The notes under the pieces were generated by a model. It ran no database searches and had not been told where the DNA came from. It saw nothing but the letters and a program-made list of their open reading frames with translations. From an uncultured Oscillospiraceae bacterium (GTDB taxonomy: Bacteria; Bacillota; Clostridia; Oscillospirales; Oscillospiraceae), in assembly GCA_947623745.1 (NCBI GenBank), contig CANQHN010000003.1, forward strand, positions 1 through 64,000: a stretch of 64,000 bases of DNA, in the 5' to 3' direction. A program made the position numbers and the translations under genes. Below are positions 1-8,363 of this stretch, piece after piece. Numbering within the stretch: position 1 is the first letter of the stretch; every line of letters starts with the position of its first letter.

Positions 1-84
1 TATAATAATATGCGGACTTTGAAAAATGATATAGAGGATGCATTAAACATTGAAGTACTAAAAGCAAGGGGAATTTTGGAGTAA
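1..84 (+). CDS. 3' end of an unknown AT-rich gene (partial)
   Basis: The frame is open from the window edge and ends in TAA at 82-84, giving the last 27 residues of a protein whose tail ends KARGILE. The stretch is charged and helical in character, but I do not recognise the family. It is much richer in A+T than everything to its right, which suggests a different origin, possibly acquired DNA. A strong hairpin follows at 134-177. An internal ATG at 10 could start a 24-residue peptide, but a continuing upstream gene is more likely. Confidence 0.4.
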   Translation, partial: YNNMRTLKNDIEDALNIEVLKARGILE

Positions 85-133
85 TTCAACTATTGCAATA
101 GAAGATTCAAAATAGAAGATCCAAATATAAAAA

Positions 134-177
134 GAGAACAGCCATACCTGGATCGATTTCCGAGTATGGCTGTTCTC
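134..177 (+). terminator. 14-bp perfect inverted repeat, probable terminator
   Basis: Arms at 134-147 (GAGAACAGCCATAC) and 164-177 are perfectly complementary around a 16-nt loop. An A-rich stretch precedes the left arm, so the structure would give a U-tract only for minus-strand transcription. It may end the unknown gene at the window edge, or the minus-strand transcript of the methyltransferase gene at 263-1090. Confidence 0.5.
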
Positions 178-262
178 TGCGTTGCACCCCTGTTTGGCAG
201 CTACCCAATGTCAGTACTGTTTCGATACTGTTTTATTGGAAGCTACCGCAGGCGGGGCTTTT

Positions 263-1090
263 TTATGTCCTCTGGTACAGGTGGAGGTCGAAGCCGATCT
301 CCGTCTCCAGGCGGTCCAGCTGTTCCAGCCGCTCCACGCCCTCCCTGGGGGTCTTCCAGGCGTAGGGGGTCATGCGGAACAGGGCCAGGATGTCGGCGGG
401 GTCGTCCAGGGCGATGGAATACCGCACGGGGACGGCGCCCAGGTAGGCGAAGCCGGGGTACTGCTCCACCTTCACCGGGTTCTCGTAGGGCTGGGGGTAG
501 AGCACCTGCTTCATCTGCCACAGGTGGCGGGCGGAGGGGACCACATAGAGGAAGTGCCCGCCGGGGCGGAGGACCCGGGCGAACTCCGCCGCCGCCAGGG
601 GGGAGAAGATATCGAGCAGCAGGTGGGCGCAGCCGTCAGGCAGGGGGAGCCGGTAGGCCGAGGCCACGGCGAACTGCCCCTGGGGCAGGCGCCTGGCCGC
701 CCGGCGCAGGGCGAACTTGGAGATGTCCACCCCGGCGATACGAGGCTCCCTGCCCGCGCCGGCCAGGGCGTGAAAGACGCCGGCGGTGTACCAGCCCTCG
801 CCGCAGCCGCTGTCCACCACCACCGGCGCGGAGTCCGCTCCGGTGAGGCCCAGGGCCTGTTCCTCCAGGGCGGCGCGCAGGGGGAGGTAGTACCCCTTGT
901 CCAGAAAGGCGGAGCGGGCGGCCACCATCTCCCGGTCGTCGCCGGGGGCCTTGGAGTGCTTGCGGTTGGGGGGCAGCAGGTGGGCGTAGCCCTCCCGGGC
1001 CAGGTCGAAGCTGTGGCCCGCGGGGCAGCGCAGGACGTTACCCTCCCGGCACAGGGGGGCGGAGCACAGGGGACAGCAGAAGAGGACCAC
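263..1090 (-). CDS. RlmA-like 23S rRNA guanine-N1 methyltransferase
   Basis: The protein has 275 residues. The N-terminus has the RlmA-type zinc-binding pattern: CPLC near residues 6-9, a cysteine at 22 and H26 (CPAGH). A class I SAM-dependent methyltransferase fold follows, with the glycine-rich motif VDSGCGEGWYT near residue 93. The family methylates N1 of a guanine in hairpin 35 of 23S rRNA (G745 in Escherichia coli; related enzymes modify G748). Length matches the family. The start is GTG at 1088-1090, chosen for the AAGGAGG about eight bases upstream. The gene stands alone and diverges from the next operon. The exact target guanine cannot be read from sequence. Confidence 0.85.
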   Translation of the reverse strand: MVLFCCPLCSAPLCREGNVLRCPAGHSFDLAREGYAHLLPPNRKHSKAPGDDREMVAARSAFLDKGYYLPLRAALEEQALGLTGADSAPVVVDSGCGEGWYTAGVFHALAGAGREPRIAGVDISKFALRRAARRLPQGQFAVASAYRLPLPDGCAHLLLDIFSPLAAAEFARVLRPGGHFLYVVPSARHLWQMKQVLYPQPYENPVKVEQYPGFAYLGAVPVRYSIALDDPADILALFRMTPYAWKTPREGVERLEQLDRLETEIGFDLHLYQRT

Positions 1091-1230
1091 GGCGGTCGCC
1101 TCCTTTCGGTGTTTATGGCTATTATGGAGGAAATCGGGGGAAGATGCAAGGGGGAGTTTTCGGCCTGCGGGCGGGGCGGAGAGAAGTTTACATAACGCAA
1201 AAACGGGGCAGAAAGTTCTTCACAGCGCGA

Positions 1231-1259
1231 TTGACAGGAAAAGCGGCGCACCGTATAAT
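1231..1259 (+). promoter_or_regulatory. Vegetative promoter for the DUF951-hisC operon
   Basis: A perfect TTGACA (1231-1236) and a perfect TATAAT (1254-1259) are separated by 17 bases. The predicted start lies about 25 bases upstream of the GTG at 1292. This is one of the strongest promoters in the window. Confidence 0.9.
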
Positions 1260-1291
1260 AGAGGAAAACAGCTGGAAAGGGGAGCGCGGCC

Positions 1292-1492
1292 GTGGATATC
1301 CACCTCAATGACGTTCTGAAAATGAAAAAACCCCACCCCTGCGGCTGCCAGGAGTGGCTGGTGCTGCGGGTGGGGATGGACTTCAAGCTGCGCTGCCAGG
1401 GCTGCGGCCGTGAGCTGATGCTGCCCCGGAGCAAGGCGGAGAAGAACATCCGCAGGGTGACCCGGGATGGACAGATCGTGGAAAACCTGTGA
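1292..1492 (+). CDS. DUF951 family protein
   Basis: The protein has 66 residues with the conserved DUF951 layout: a basic start ending LKMKKPHPCGC, then a CxxC pair (CQGCG) near residue 36 and the segment LPRSKAEK. The cysteines suggest metal or nucleic-acid binding, but the molecular role of the family is not established. The GTG start is preceded by GGAAAGGGGAG. It is the first gene of a short operon with hisC, a radical SAM gene and rarA. Confidence 0.85.
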   Translation: MDIHLNDVLKMKKPHPCGCQEWLVLRVGMDFKLRCQGCGRELMLPRSKAEKNIRRVTRDGQIVENL

Positions 1493-1510
1493 CGCGAGAG
1501 GATCATGACC

Positions 1511-2575
1511 ATGGACAAGAGATTTTGGAGCAGCCGGATCCAGACGCTGGTGCCCTACACCCCGGGGGAGCAGCCCAAGGACCGGGTGTTCATCAAGCTG
1601 AACACCAATGAGAACCCCTACCCGCCCTCCCCGAAGGTGCTGGAGGCTATCCGGGAGGCCACCGACGCTCGTCTGCGGCTCTACCCGGACCCGGAGGCCC
1701 TGGAGCTGCGGAAGGCGCTGGCGGAGTTTTACGGCGTGGGACCGGAGCAGGTGTTCTGCGGCAACGGCTCGGACGAGGTGCTGGGGCTGTGCTTCTACGC
1801 CTTCTTCTCCCCGGGGAAAAAGGTGGTGTTCCCCGACATCACCTACAGCTTTTACCCGGTCTATACGGAGCTGTTCGGGCTGGACTACGAGGAGATCCCC
1901 CTGAACGGGGACTTCACCCTGCCGGTGGAGCGGTTCCTGGGGGGCAACGGCGGCGCGGTGGTGTGCAACCCCAACGCACCCACGGGAAAGACCCTGCCCC
2001 TGTCCGATATCCGGCGCATCCTGGAGGCCAACCCGGACGTGGTGGTGCTGGTGGACGAGGCCTACGCCGACTTCGGCGCCCAGTCCGCCGTGCCGCTGCT
2101 GAGGGAGTACCGGAATCTGGTGGTGGTGGGCACCATGTCCAAGTCCCGCTCCCTGGCGGGGCTGCGGGTGGGGTACGCCCTGGGCAGTCCGGACCTGATC
2201 GCCGGGGTGAACTGCGTGAAGAACTCCTTCAACTCCTACCCGCTGGACCGGATCGCCCTGGCGGCGGGGGAGGCCGCGGTGCGGGACACGGCGTACTTCG
2301 AGCAGACCCGCAGAAAAATTATGTCAACCAGACAGCGGACGGCGGAGCGGCTCCGGGAGCTGGGGTTCCTGGTCCACGACTCCAACGCCAACTTCATTTT
2401 CATCACCCACCCGGCCAGATCCGGAAGGGAACTGCAGCAGGGGCTGCGGGACCGGGGGGTGCTGGTGCGCCGGTTCGACCGGCCCCGGATCGCCGACTAC
2501 CTGCGGGTGTCCATCGGCACCGACGAGGAGATGGACGCCATGTGCGCCGCCTGCGCTGAGATCTTGAAGGAGTAA
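1511..2575 (+). CDS. hisC: Histidinol-phosphate aminotransferase
   Basis: This is a fold-type I PLP aminotransferase of 354 residues. It converts imidazole-acetol phosphate plus glutamate to histidinol phosphate. Family motifs visible are LNTNENPYPPS at the N-terminus, FCGNGSDEV, the NPNAPTG turn, VDEAYADF with the PLP-binding aspartate, and MSKSRSLAGLR with the Schiff-base lysine near residue 211. I chose the ATG at 1511 over the one at 1505 because GAGAGG at 1496-1501 is then nine bases away rather than three. No other his gene is nearby, and related HisC proteins can accept other amino acids. Confidence 0.88.
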   Translation: MDKRFWSSRIQTLVPYTPGEQPKDRVFIKLNTNENPYPPSPKVLEAIREATDARLRLYPDPEALELRKALAEFYGVGPEQVFCGNGSDEVLGLCFYAFFSPGKKVVFPDITYSFYPVYTELFGLDYEEIPLNGDFTLPVERFLGGNGGAVVCNPNAPTGKTLPLSDIRRILEANPDVVVLVDEAYADFGAQSAVPLLREYRNLVVVGTMSKSRSLAGLRVGYALGSPDLIAGVNCVKNSFNSYPLDRIALAAGEAAVRDTAYFEQTRRKIMSTRQRTAERLRELGFLVHDSNANFIFITHPARSGRELQQGLRDRGVLVRRFDRPRIADYLRVSIGTDEEMDAMCAACAEILKE

Positions 2576-2579
2576 TGTT

Positions 2580-3467
2580 ATGAGATACGACAGCGACCTG
2601 CTGTACCGGCCGCCGGGGGAGTGGAAGAGCTACCTGCTCCAGTGTACCATCGGCTGCTCCAACAACCAGTGTACCTTCTGCGGGATGTACAAGGAGAAGA
2701 AGTTCCGCGTCCGGCCCGTGGAGGACATTTTGGAGGACATTGACATGGCCCTGGACTACTACGGTCCGGGGCTGCGGCGGGTGTTCCTCATGGACGGGGA
2801 CGCCATCGTCATGAAAACCGGCGAGCTGATGCAGGTGCTGCGCAAGCTGTACAGCGCCTTCCCCCTGCTGGAGAAGGTGACCCTCTACGCCGGGCCCCGG
2901 AGCACCCTGTCCAAGTCCCCCCAGGAGCTGAAGGAGCTCCACGACGCGGGGCTGAGCCGGGCCTACCTGGGGGTGGAGAGCGGCAGCGACGACGTGCTGC
3001 GGTTCATCCACAAGGGGGTGGACGCAAAGACCATGCTCCTGGCCGGGCAGCGGCTGGTGGAGGCGGGGATCGACCTGTGGGTCACCGTCATCCTGGGCAT
3101 GACCGGCGCCAACGGCGAGGGGGGCGACTGGCAGGAGCACATCCTGTCCACCGCCAAAATCATCAACGAGATGCGGCCCCGGCACCTGTCCGCCATGACC
3201 TTCGCCCCCGCCAAGGGGACCCCCCTGGGGGACGACGTGCTGGCCGGGCGGTTCACCGTGTGCGACGCGGACCACATCCTGCGGGAGTGCCGGATGCTCA
3301 TCGAGCACCTGGATGTGGACCCGCTGCACTTCACCAGCAACCACGCCTCCAACTACCTGCCCCTGAAGGGCGGGCTGCCGGAGGACAAGGAGAAGTTTCT
3401 GGCCCTGATCGACCAGGCCCTGGAGGGGAAGATCAGGCTGCGCAAGACCCTGAATCGGGGGATCTGA
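2580..3467 (+). CDS. Radical SAM protein with CX4CX2C cluster motif
   Basis: The protein has 295 residues. Its cluster-binding segment reads CSNNQCTFCGMYK, so the three cysteines are spaced CX4CX2C rather than the usual CX3CX2C. This variant is typical of a family of Fe-S oxidoreductases with the GCSxNxCTFCxMYK signature. The central region contains LGVESGSDDVL, a SAM-contacting motif of Elp3/HemN-like enzymes. The ATG lies five bases after hisC, so the genes are co-transcribed. The substrate is unknown. Confidence 0.75.
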   Translation: MRYDSDLLYRPPGEWKSYLLQCTIGCSNNQCTFCGMYKEKKFRVRPVEDILEDIDMALDYYGPGLRRVFLMDGDAIVMKTGELMQVLRKLYSAFPLLEKVTLYAGPRSTLSKSPQELKELHDAGLSRAYLGVESGSDDVLRFIHKGVDAKTMLLAGQRLVEAGIDLWVTVILGMTGANGEGGDWQEHILSTAKIINEMRPRHLSAMTFAPAKGTPLGDDVLAGRFTVCDADHILRECRMLIEHLDVDPLHFTSNHASNYLPLKGGLPEDKEKFLALIDQALEGKIRLRKTLNRGI

Positions 3468-3483
3468 ACGGGGAGGAGTTGCC

Positions 3484-4749
3484 ATGGCCTACCGCCCGCT
3501 GGCGGACGAGATCCGGCCCACCACTCTGGACGAGGTGGTGGGGCAGAAGCACATCCTGGGGAAGGACGGACTGCTGCGCCGGGTGATCGAGGGGGGCAGC
3601 GTGCCTAACCTCATCTTCTACGGCCCCTCCGGGACGGGGAAAACCACGGTGGCCAACATCATCGCCCAGCGCACCAACCGGCCCCTGCACCGGCTCAACG
3701 CCACCACCGCCACCATCGCCGATATCAAGGCCATCATGGAGGAGATCGGCACCCTTCTGGCCCCGGAGGGGGTGCTGCTGTACCTGGACGAGATCCAGTA
3801 CTTCAACAAGAAGCAGCAGCAGTCCCTGCTGGAGTTCATGGAGAACGGGAAGATCACCCTCATCGCCTCCACCACCGAGAACCCCTTTTTCGCCGTGTTC
3901 GGGGCGGTGCTGTCCCGGGCCACGGTGTTTGAGTTCAAGCAGATCACCGCTGAGGACGCCCTGCCCGCCATCGACCGGGGCATCTCCATCATGGAGGAGC
4001 GCCTGGGGGCGCAGGTGGTGTGTGAGGACGGGGTGCGGGAGCACCTGGCCTGGGCCTGCGGCGGGGATATCCGCAAGGCCATGAACGCCATCGAGCTGCT
4101 GCTCACCGCCGCCAGGAGGGAGCAGGGGAAGATCACGGTCACCCTGGCCGACGCCAGGACCGCAGCACAGAAGTCCGCCATGCGCTACGACCGGGAGGGG
4201 GACGCCCACTACGACATCGCCTCCGCCCTGATGAAGTCCCTGCGGGGCTCCGACCCGGACGCGGCGCTGCACTACCTGGCCCGGTTTTTGGAGGCGGGGG
4301 ACATCATCACCCCCATCCGGCGCATTTTGTGCTCGGCCAGCGAGGACGTGGGGATGGCCTACCCCCAGGCGGCCCTCATCGTCAAGGCCCTGGTGGACAA
4401 CGCCATGCAGCTGGGTCTGCCCGAGGCGCAGCTCCCTCTGGCCCAGGCGGTGATCCTGCTGGCCACCGCCCCCAAGTCCAACTCGGTGGTGGAGTCCATC
4501 GGCGCGGCCCGCGCCGACGTGCGCGCCGGGAAGGTGGGGGACATCCCCCGCCATTTACAGAACGTCCACGCCGACTCCGCCGGGCTGGAGCGGGAGCAGG
4601 GCTACCTCTACCCCCACAATTTCCCCGGCCACTGGGTCAGGCAGCAGTACCTGCCCGACGAGCTGAAGGACGCGCACTACTACGTGTTCGGCGACAACAA
4701 GACCGAGCAGGCCGCAAAGCGGTACTGGGACGAGATCAAAAAGAAGTGA
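3484..4749 (+). CDS. rarA: Replication-associated recombination protein A (AAA+ ATPase)
   Basis: This is a 421-residue RarA/MgsA/WRNIP1-type ATPase, related to the DNA polymerase III clamp loader, which acts at stalled replication forks. Walker A (GPSGTGKTT) is at residues 47-55 and Walker B (LYLDEIQYF) near residue 100. The sensor region IASTTENPFF and the C-terminal MgsA tetramerisation domain (NSVVESIGAARADV, YLYPHNFPGHWV) follow. Length matches the family. A good Shine-Dalgarno GGGGAGG precedes the ATG at 3484. It is the last gene of the operon, and a terminator follows at 4753. Confidence 0.93.
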   Translation: MAYRPLADEIRPTTLDEVVGQKHILGKDGLLRRVIEGGSVPNLIFYGPSGTGKTTVANIIAQRTNRPLHRLNATTATIADIKAIMEEIGTLLAPEGVLLYLDEIQYFNKKQQQSLLEFMENGKITLIASTTENPFFAVFGAVLSRATVFEFKQITAEDALPAIDRGISIMEERLGAQVVCEDGVREHLAWACGGDIRKAMNAIELLLTAARREQGKITVTLADARTAAQKSAMRYDREGDAHYDIASALMKSLRGSDPDAALHYLARFLEAGDIITPIRRILCSASEDVGMAYPQAALIVKALVDNAMQLGLPEAQLPLAQAVILLATAPKSNSVVESIGAARADVRAGKVGDIPRHLQNVHADSAGLEREQGYLYPHNFPGHWVRQQYLPDELKDAHYYVFGDNKTEQAAKRYWDEIKKK

Positions 4750-4752
4750 GGG

Positions 4753-4783
4753 AGGGCCGCCCGGAGGGGGCGGCCCTCTTTTT
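4753..4783 (+). terminator. Intrinsic terminator after rarA
   Basis: A 10-bp GC-rich stem (AGGGCCGCCC at 4753-4762 with 4768-4777) around a five-base loop is followed by TCTTTTTG. It starts four bases after the rarA stop. Confidence 0.88.
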
Positions 4784-4829
4784 GCGGCTGACTTGTCCCG
4801 GACCGGGCGGAAAATGGGTGAAATGGGGC

Positions 4830-4858
4830 TTGTCAATGGGCGGGGAAACAGGTAAAAT
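4830..4858 (+). promoter_or_regulatory. Promoter of the radical SAM / DUF2344 operon
   Basis: TTGTCA (4830-4835) and TAAAAT (4853-4858) are spaced by 17 bases, about 107 bases upstream of the ATG at 4966. The leader between them holds no structure that I recognise. Confidence 0.75.
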
Positions 4859-4965
4859 AATATCCTGCTGAACGGACCGGGGCGCGCCCCGCGCCGTTTT
4901 GTCCGTACCCATTGGAAAAAACCGCGCCGCCCGCGGCGAGGATCACAGTACACAGGAGGAAGGCC

Positions 4966-6810
4966 ATGAACCGCACTTTGGAGCGTATCCTGCCCAAGGT
5001 ACAAAAGCCCGCCCGGTACACGGGAGGGGAGTACAACGCCGTGGTCAAGGACCGGGACACGGTGGACCTGCGCTATGCCCTGTGCTTCCCCGACACCTAT
5101 GAGATCGGCATGTCCAACCTGGGCTGCCGCATCCTGTACGGCCTGATGAACGAGCAGGACGGCGTCTGGTGCGAGCGGTGCTACGCCCCCTGGGGGGACA
5201 TGGAGGAGGAGATGCGCCGGGAGGGCATCCCCCTCTACGGCCTGGAGAGCGGCGACCCCATCGCCGGCTTCGACATCATCGGGTTCTCCCTGGGGTACGA
5301 GATGGCCTACACCAACGTGCTCAATATGCTGGACCTGGCCGGCGTCCCCCTGCGCTCCGAGCAGCGCCGGGGCCTGGCGCCCCTGGTGGTGGCCGGGGGG
5401 ACCTGCGCCTTCAACCCCGAGCCCCTGGCCCCCTTCGTGGACTTCTTCGTTCTGGGCGAGGGGGAGGACGTGACCCTGGAGTATATCCAGCTGTTTCGCC
5501 GGGCCAAAAAGGAGAACTGGAGCAAAGAGGAGCTGCTGCGGGCGGCCGCCCAAATCCCCGGCATCTACGTCCCCTCCTTCTACGAGCCGGTCTACCGGCC
5601 TGACGGGACGCTGGAGGCCGTGGAGATCAAGGAGGGCTCCGGCGCCCCCGAGGGGGTCGAAAAGCGGATCGTGGAGGACTTTGACAGCTCCTACTTCCCG
5701 GTAAAGACCATCGTGCCGTCCACCGAGATCGTCCACGACCGGGTGATGCTGGAGCTGTTCCGGGGGTGCATCCGGGGCTGCCGGTTCTGCCAGGCGGGGT
5801 ACATCTACCGCCCGGTGCGCTGCCGCGGGGCGGAAAAGCTGGCGGAGTACGGCAAGGCCGCCTGCGCCGGCTCGGGCTACCAGGAGATGACCCTGTCCAG
5901 CCTGTCCTCCACCGACTACCCCCAGCTGGTGGAGCTGTGCGACGAGCTGATGGACTACTGCCAGCCCAGGGACATCGGCCTGTCCCTGCCCTCCCTGCGG
6001 GCGGACAGCTTCTCCATGGAGCTGGTCCAGCGGCTGCAGAAGCTGCGCAAGGGCGGGCTCACCTTCGCCCCCGAGGCGGGCACCCAGCGCCTGCGGGACG
6101 CCATCAACAAGAATCTGCGGGAGGAGGACCTGATGCAGTCGGTCCGCACCGCCTTCACCGCGGGCTGGAGCGGCGTGAAGCTCTACTTCATGCTGGGCCT
6201 GCCCACCGAGACCGACGAGGACGTGCTGGCCATCGCCGACCTGGCCCGGAAGGTCTACTTCGCCTGGCGGGAGTGCACCCCCAACATGGCCCGGGGGGTG
6301 CGGATCACTGTGTCCACCTCCTGCTTCGTCCCCAAGCCCCACACCCCCTTCCAGTGGGAGGCCCAGGTCACCATGGAGGAGTACCAGCGCCGGGTGGGCC
6401 TGCTGCGGGACGCGCTGAAGTGGGACCGCTCCATCACCTACAACTGGCACGACCCCCAGGCCAGCTATTTAGAGGCGGTTTTCTCCCGGGGGGACCGCCG
6501 GCTGGCCGACGTCATCGAGGAGGCCTGGAGGCGGGGGGCCAAGTTCGACTCCTGGAGCGAGTACTTCTCCTTCCAGCGCTGGATGGACGCCTTTGCCGCC
6601 TGCGGCCTGGACCCGGCCTTCTACGCCCACCGGGAGCGGGGGAGGGACGAGGTGTTCCCCTGGTGCCGCATCGACCCGCCGGCCCACACCGGGTTTTTGT
6701 GGCGGGAGCGGGAGAAGTGCTACCGGGCCGAGACCACCCCGGACTGCCGGACCCACTGCTCTGGCTGCGGGGCCAACCGCTATCTGACGGGAGGTGTGTG
6801 TAATGGCTGA
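4966..6810 (+). CDS. TIGR03960-type radical SAM protein with B12-binding-like domain
   Basis: The protein has 614 residues. An N-terminal B12-binding-like (Rossmann) domain runs to about residue 230. A radical SAM core follows with the canonical CX3CX2C motif CIRGCRFCQAG and the motif FAPEAGTQRLR. The C-terminus has a cysteine cluster (CRTHCSGCGANRY). This is the uncharacterised TIGR03960 family, usually next to a DUF2344 protein, as here. The ATG at 4966 is chosen for the AGGAGGA at 4954-4960. An upstream in-frame start at 4912 lacks a ribosome site. The stop overlaps the next gene. The substrate is not known; links to tRNA or rRNA modification have been suggested for relatives. Confidence 0.88.
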   Translation: MNRTLERILPKVQKPARYTGGEYNAVVKDRDTVDLRYALCFPDTYEIGMSNLGCRILYGLMNEQDGVWCERCYAPWGDMEEEMRREGIPLYGLESGDPIAGFDIIGFSLGYEMAYTNVLNMLDLAGVPLRSEQRRGLAPLVVAGGTCAFNPEPLAPFVDFFVLGEGEDVTLEYIQLFRRAKKENWSKEELLRAAAQIPGIYVPSFYEPVYRPDGTLEAVEIKEGSGAPEGVEKRIVEDFDSSYFPVKTIVPSTEIVHDRVMLELFRGCIRGCRFCQAGYIYRPVRCRGAEKLAEYGKAACAGSGYQEMTLSSLSSTDYPQLVELCDELMDYCQPRDIGLSLPSLRADSFSMELVQRLQKLRKGGLTFAPEAGTQRLRDAINKNLREEDLMQSVRTAFTAGWSGVKLYFMLGLPTETDEDVLAIADLARKVYFAWRECTPNMARGVRITVSTSCFVPKPHTPFQWEAQVTMEEYQRRVGLLRDALKWDRSITYNWHDPQASYLEAVFSRGDRRLADVIEEAWRRGAKFDSWSEYFSFQRWMDAFAACGLDPAFYAHRERGRDEVFPWCRIDPPAHTGFLWREREKCYRAETTPDCRTHCSGCGANRYLTGGVCNG

Positions 6811-7468
6811 CCGCCTGCTGTTCTCCAAGACGGGGCGCGCCCGGTATATCTCCCACCTGGACCTGATGCGCACCTTCCAGCGGGCCTTCTTCCGGGCCGG
6901 CATCCAGATCAAGCACACCGGGGGCTTCAACCCCCACCCCTTCGTCTCCATCGCCCTGCCCCTGTCGGTGGGCTACTCCAGCCAGTGTGAGATCCTGGAG
7001 TTTGGCCTGATCGGGGGGGCCGCGGCGGAGGAGGTGCCGGAGCGGCTCACCGCCGCTATGCCCGAGGGGATCACCGTCCACCGCTGCTACGCCGGGGGCC
7101 GTCCCCTAAAGGAGCTGGCCTTCGTGGATTACATCGTCACCATGGAGTACGGGGAGGGCCGCCCCCCGGAGGCGGAGGCCGCCCTGCGGCAGCTGCTCAG
7201 CCGGGACAGCCTGGTGGTGCGCAAGAAGTCCAAAAAGGCGAAGAGCGGCTACACCGAGGTGGACCTGATTCCCCGCATCCGCTCCTGGAGCCTGGAGTGC
7301 GCCGGGGACGCCATGACCCTGGACGCGGTGCTCTCCGCCCAGAACCCCGGCCTCAACCCGGAGCTCATCCGGGCCGCCTTCTGCGAGGCCTTCCCCCAGT
7401 ACGCCCCGGACTACGTCTGGTTCCACCGCCGCGGGGTGCTGGACGGGGACGGGAACCCCTTTGAATAG
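6803..7468 (+). CDS. DUF2344 (TIGR03936) radical SAM-linked protein
   Basis: The protein has 221 residues and begins ADRLLFSKTGRARYISHLDLMRTF, the conserved opening of the DUF2344 family. This family is almost always encoded beside, or fused to, TIGR03960 radical SAM proteins, so a shared complex is likely. It contains GGFNPHPFVSIALPLSVGY, also conserved. The ATG at 6803 overlaps the upstream stop by eight bases and has GGGAGG before it, which implies translational coupling. A GTG at 6794 is less well placed. The biochemical role is unknown. Confidence 0.87.
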   Translation: MADRLLFSKTGRARYISHLDLMRTFQRAFFRAGIQIKHTGGFNPHPFVSIALPLSVGYSSQCEILEFGLIGGAAAEEVPERLTAAMPEGITVHRCYAGGRPLKELAFVDYIVTMEYGEGRPPEAEAALRQLLSRDSLVVRKKSKKAKSGYTEVDLIPRIRSWSLECAGDAMTLDAVLSAQNPGLNPELIRAAFCEAFPQYAPDYVWFHRRGVLDGDGNPFE

Positions 7469-7489
7469 GGACAAATTTTTCCAAAGGGC

Positions 7490-7518
7490 TTGTCAAACGG
7501 CCCGGAACCCGGTATAAT
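7490..7518 (+). promoter_or_regulatory. Promoter of yajC
   Basis: TTGTCA (7490-7495) and TATAAT (7513-7518) have a 17-base spacer. The predicted transcription start near 7525 lies just before the ATG at 7531. This argues for translation beginning at the downstream TTG at 7564. Confidence 0.88.
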
Positions 7519-7563
7519 AACTAAAGTGCCATGAGGCGACATACAGATTTGGAGGGATTTTCT

Positions 7564-7860
7564 TTGGAGGGTACAGGAGCTTTTACTTTTAGCAATATTA
7601 TCATATTGGTACTGATGTTTGCGGTGCTGTGGTTCTTCATGATCCGCCCGGAAAACAAGCGGAAGAAAGAGGCCCAGGCCATGCGCGACTCCCTGGCCGT
7701 GGGCGACGAGATCACCACCATCGGCGGCATCACCGGCACCGTGTGCGCGGTGAAGGAGAACACCATCGTCATCGAGTCCGGCGCTGACCGGGTGCGCCTG
7801 GAGATCACCAAGTGGGCCGTGTCCAGCAAGGGTACTCCTGCCGCTGAGCCCCAGCAGTAA
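7564..7860 (+). CDS. yajC: Preprotein translocase accessory subunit YajC
   Basis: This is a small single-pass membrane protein of the SecDF-YajC complex that aids Sec-dependent export. One hydrophobic helix (IIILVLMFAVLWFFM) is followed by the family motif IRPENKRKKE and a soluble tail with GDEITTIGGITGTV and DRVRLEITKWAV. I chose TTG at 7564 (98 residues) because GGAGGG at 7551-7556 is seven bases upstream and the promoter predicts a transcript starting near 7525. An ATG at 7531 would give 109 residues from an almost leaderless message. secD and secF are not adjacent. Confidence 0.88.
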   Translation: MEGTGAFTFSNIIILVLMFAVLWFFMIRPENKRKKEAQAMRDSLAVGDEITTIGGITGTVCAVKENTIVIESGADRVRLEITKWAVSSKGTPAAEPQQ

Positions 7861-7885
7861 ACAGCGGAAAACAGGCATGTTCGAT

Positions 7886-7940
7886 CCCCTCCCCGCATAG
7901 ATTTCAGGCGTGAGCTTGGAATCTGCGGGGAGGGTTTTTT
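7886..7940 (+). terminator. Terminator after yajC containing the next gene's ribosome site
   Basis: CCCTCCCCGCA (7887-7897) pairs with TGCGGGGAGGG (7924-7934), extended by an imperfect inner stem, and six T residues follow (7935-7940). The T-run abuts the ATG at 7941. The only plausible ribosome site for that gene, GGGGAGGG at 7927-7934, lies in the right arm of the stem. Confidence 0.8.
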
Positions 7941-8363
7941 ATGAAGAAGAGCGGGAAGCGTCAGGAGGAGCCGGGGAGCGCCTGGATGGCGGTGGCCACG
8001 GCGCTGCTGCAGGGGGGCGTGCTGGCGCTGGCCGTCACCCTGCTGGCGCTGTTCGGGTGCGCGGCGGCGGTGTCCGCCGGGGTGATGGGCCAGGGGACCA
8101 TGGGGCGCGCGGCCATCGCCGTGTGCGTGCTGGGGGCGCTGGCGGGCTCGGCGGTGTCCATGCGCCGCCGGCGGGAGCTGGCCCTGCCCCTGGGGCTGGG
8201 CACCGGGGCGGTGCAGTTCGCGCTGCTGCTGGCGGCGGGGGTGCTGCTCTATGAGGACGCGCCCGACCTGGGGAGCGTGCCGCCGGTGCTGTGCGCCTGC
8301 CTGTGCGGCGGGGCCTGCGGGGGCATCCTGGGAAGAAAGACCAAGAAAAAACGCAGAAGGTGA
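7941..8363 (+). CDS. TIGR04086 family membrane protein
   Basis: The protein has 140 residues with about four predicted membrane helices (near residues 15-45, 55-70, 82-100 and 108-128) between a basic start and a very basic KKKRRR end. Size, topology and position match the TIGR04086 family of Clostridia, which is usually encoded near yajC and scfA. Its function is unknown. The start codon sits directly on the T-run of the yajC terminator and uses a ribosome site inside the hairpin, so expression probably depends on read-through or on unfolding of the hairpin. Confidence 0.75.
   Translation: MKKSGKRQEEPGSAWMAVATALLQGGVLALAVTLLALFGCAAAVSAGVMGQGTMGRAAIAVCVLGALAGSAVSMRRRRELALPLGLGTGAVQFALLLAAGVLLYEDAPDLGSVPPVLCACLCGGACGGILGRKTKKKRRR

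Noticed and set aside
4555-6450. A 631-codon minus-strand open frame.
   Set aside because: It lies antisense to rarA and the radical SAM gene and arises from high G+C; composition is Val/Gly/Gln-rich without any domain.
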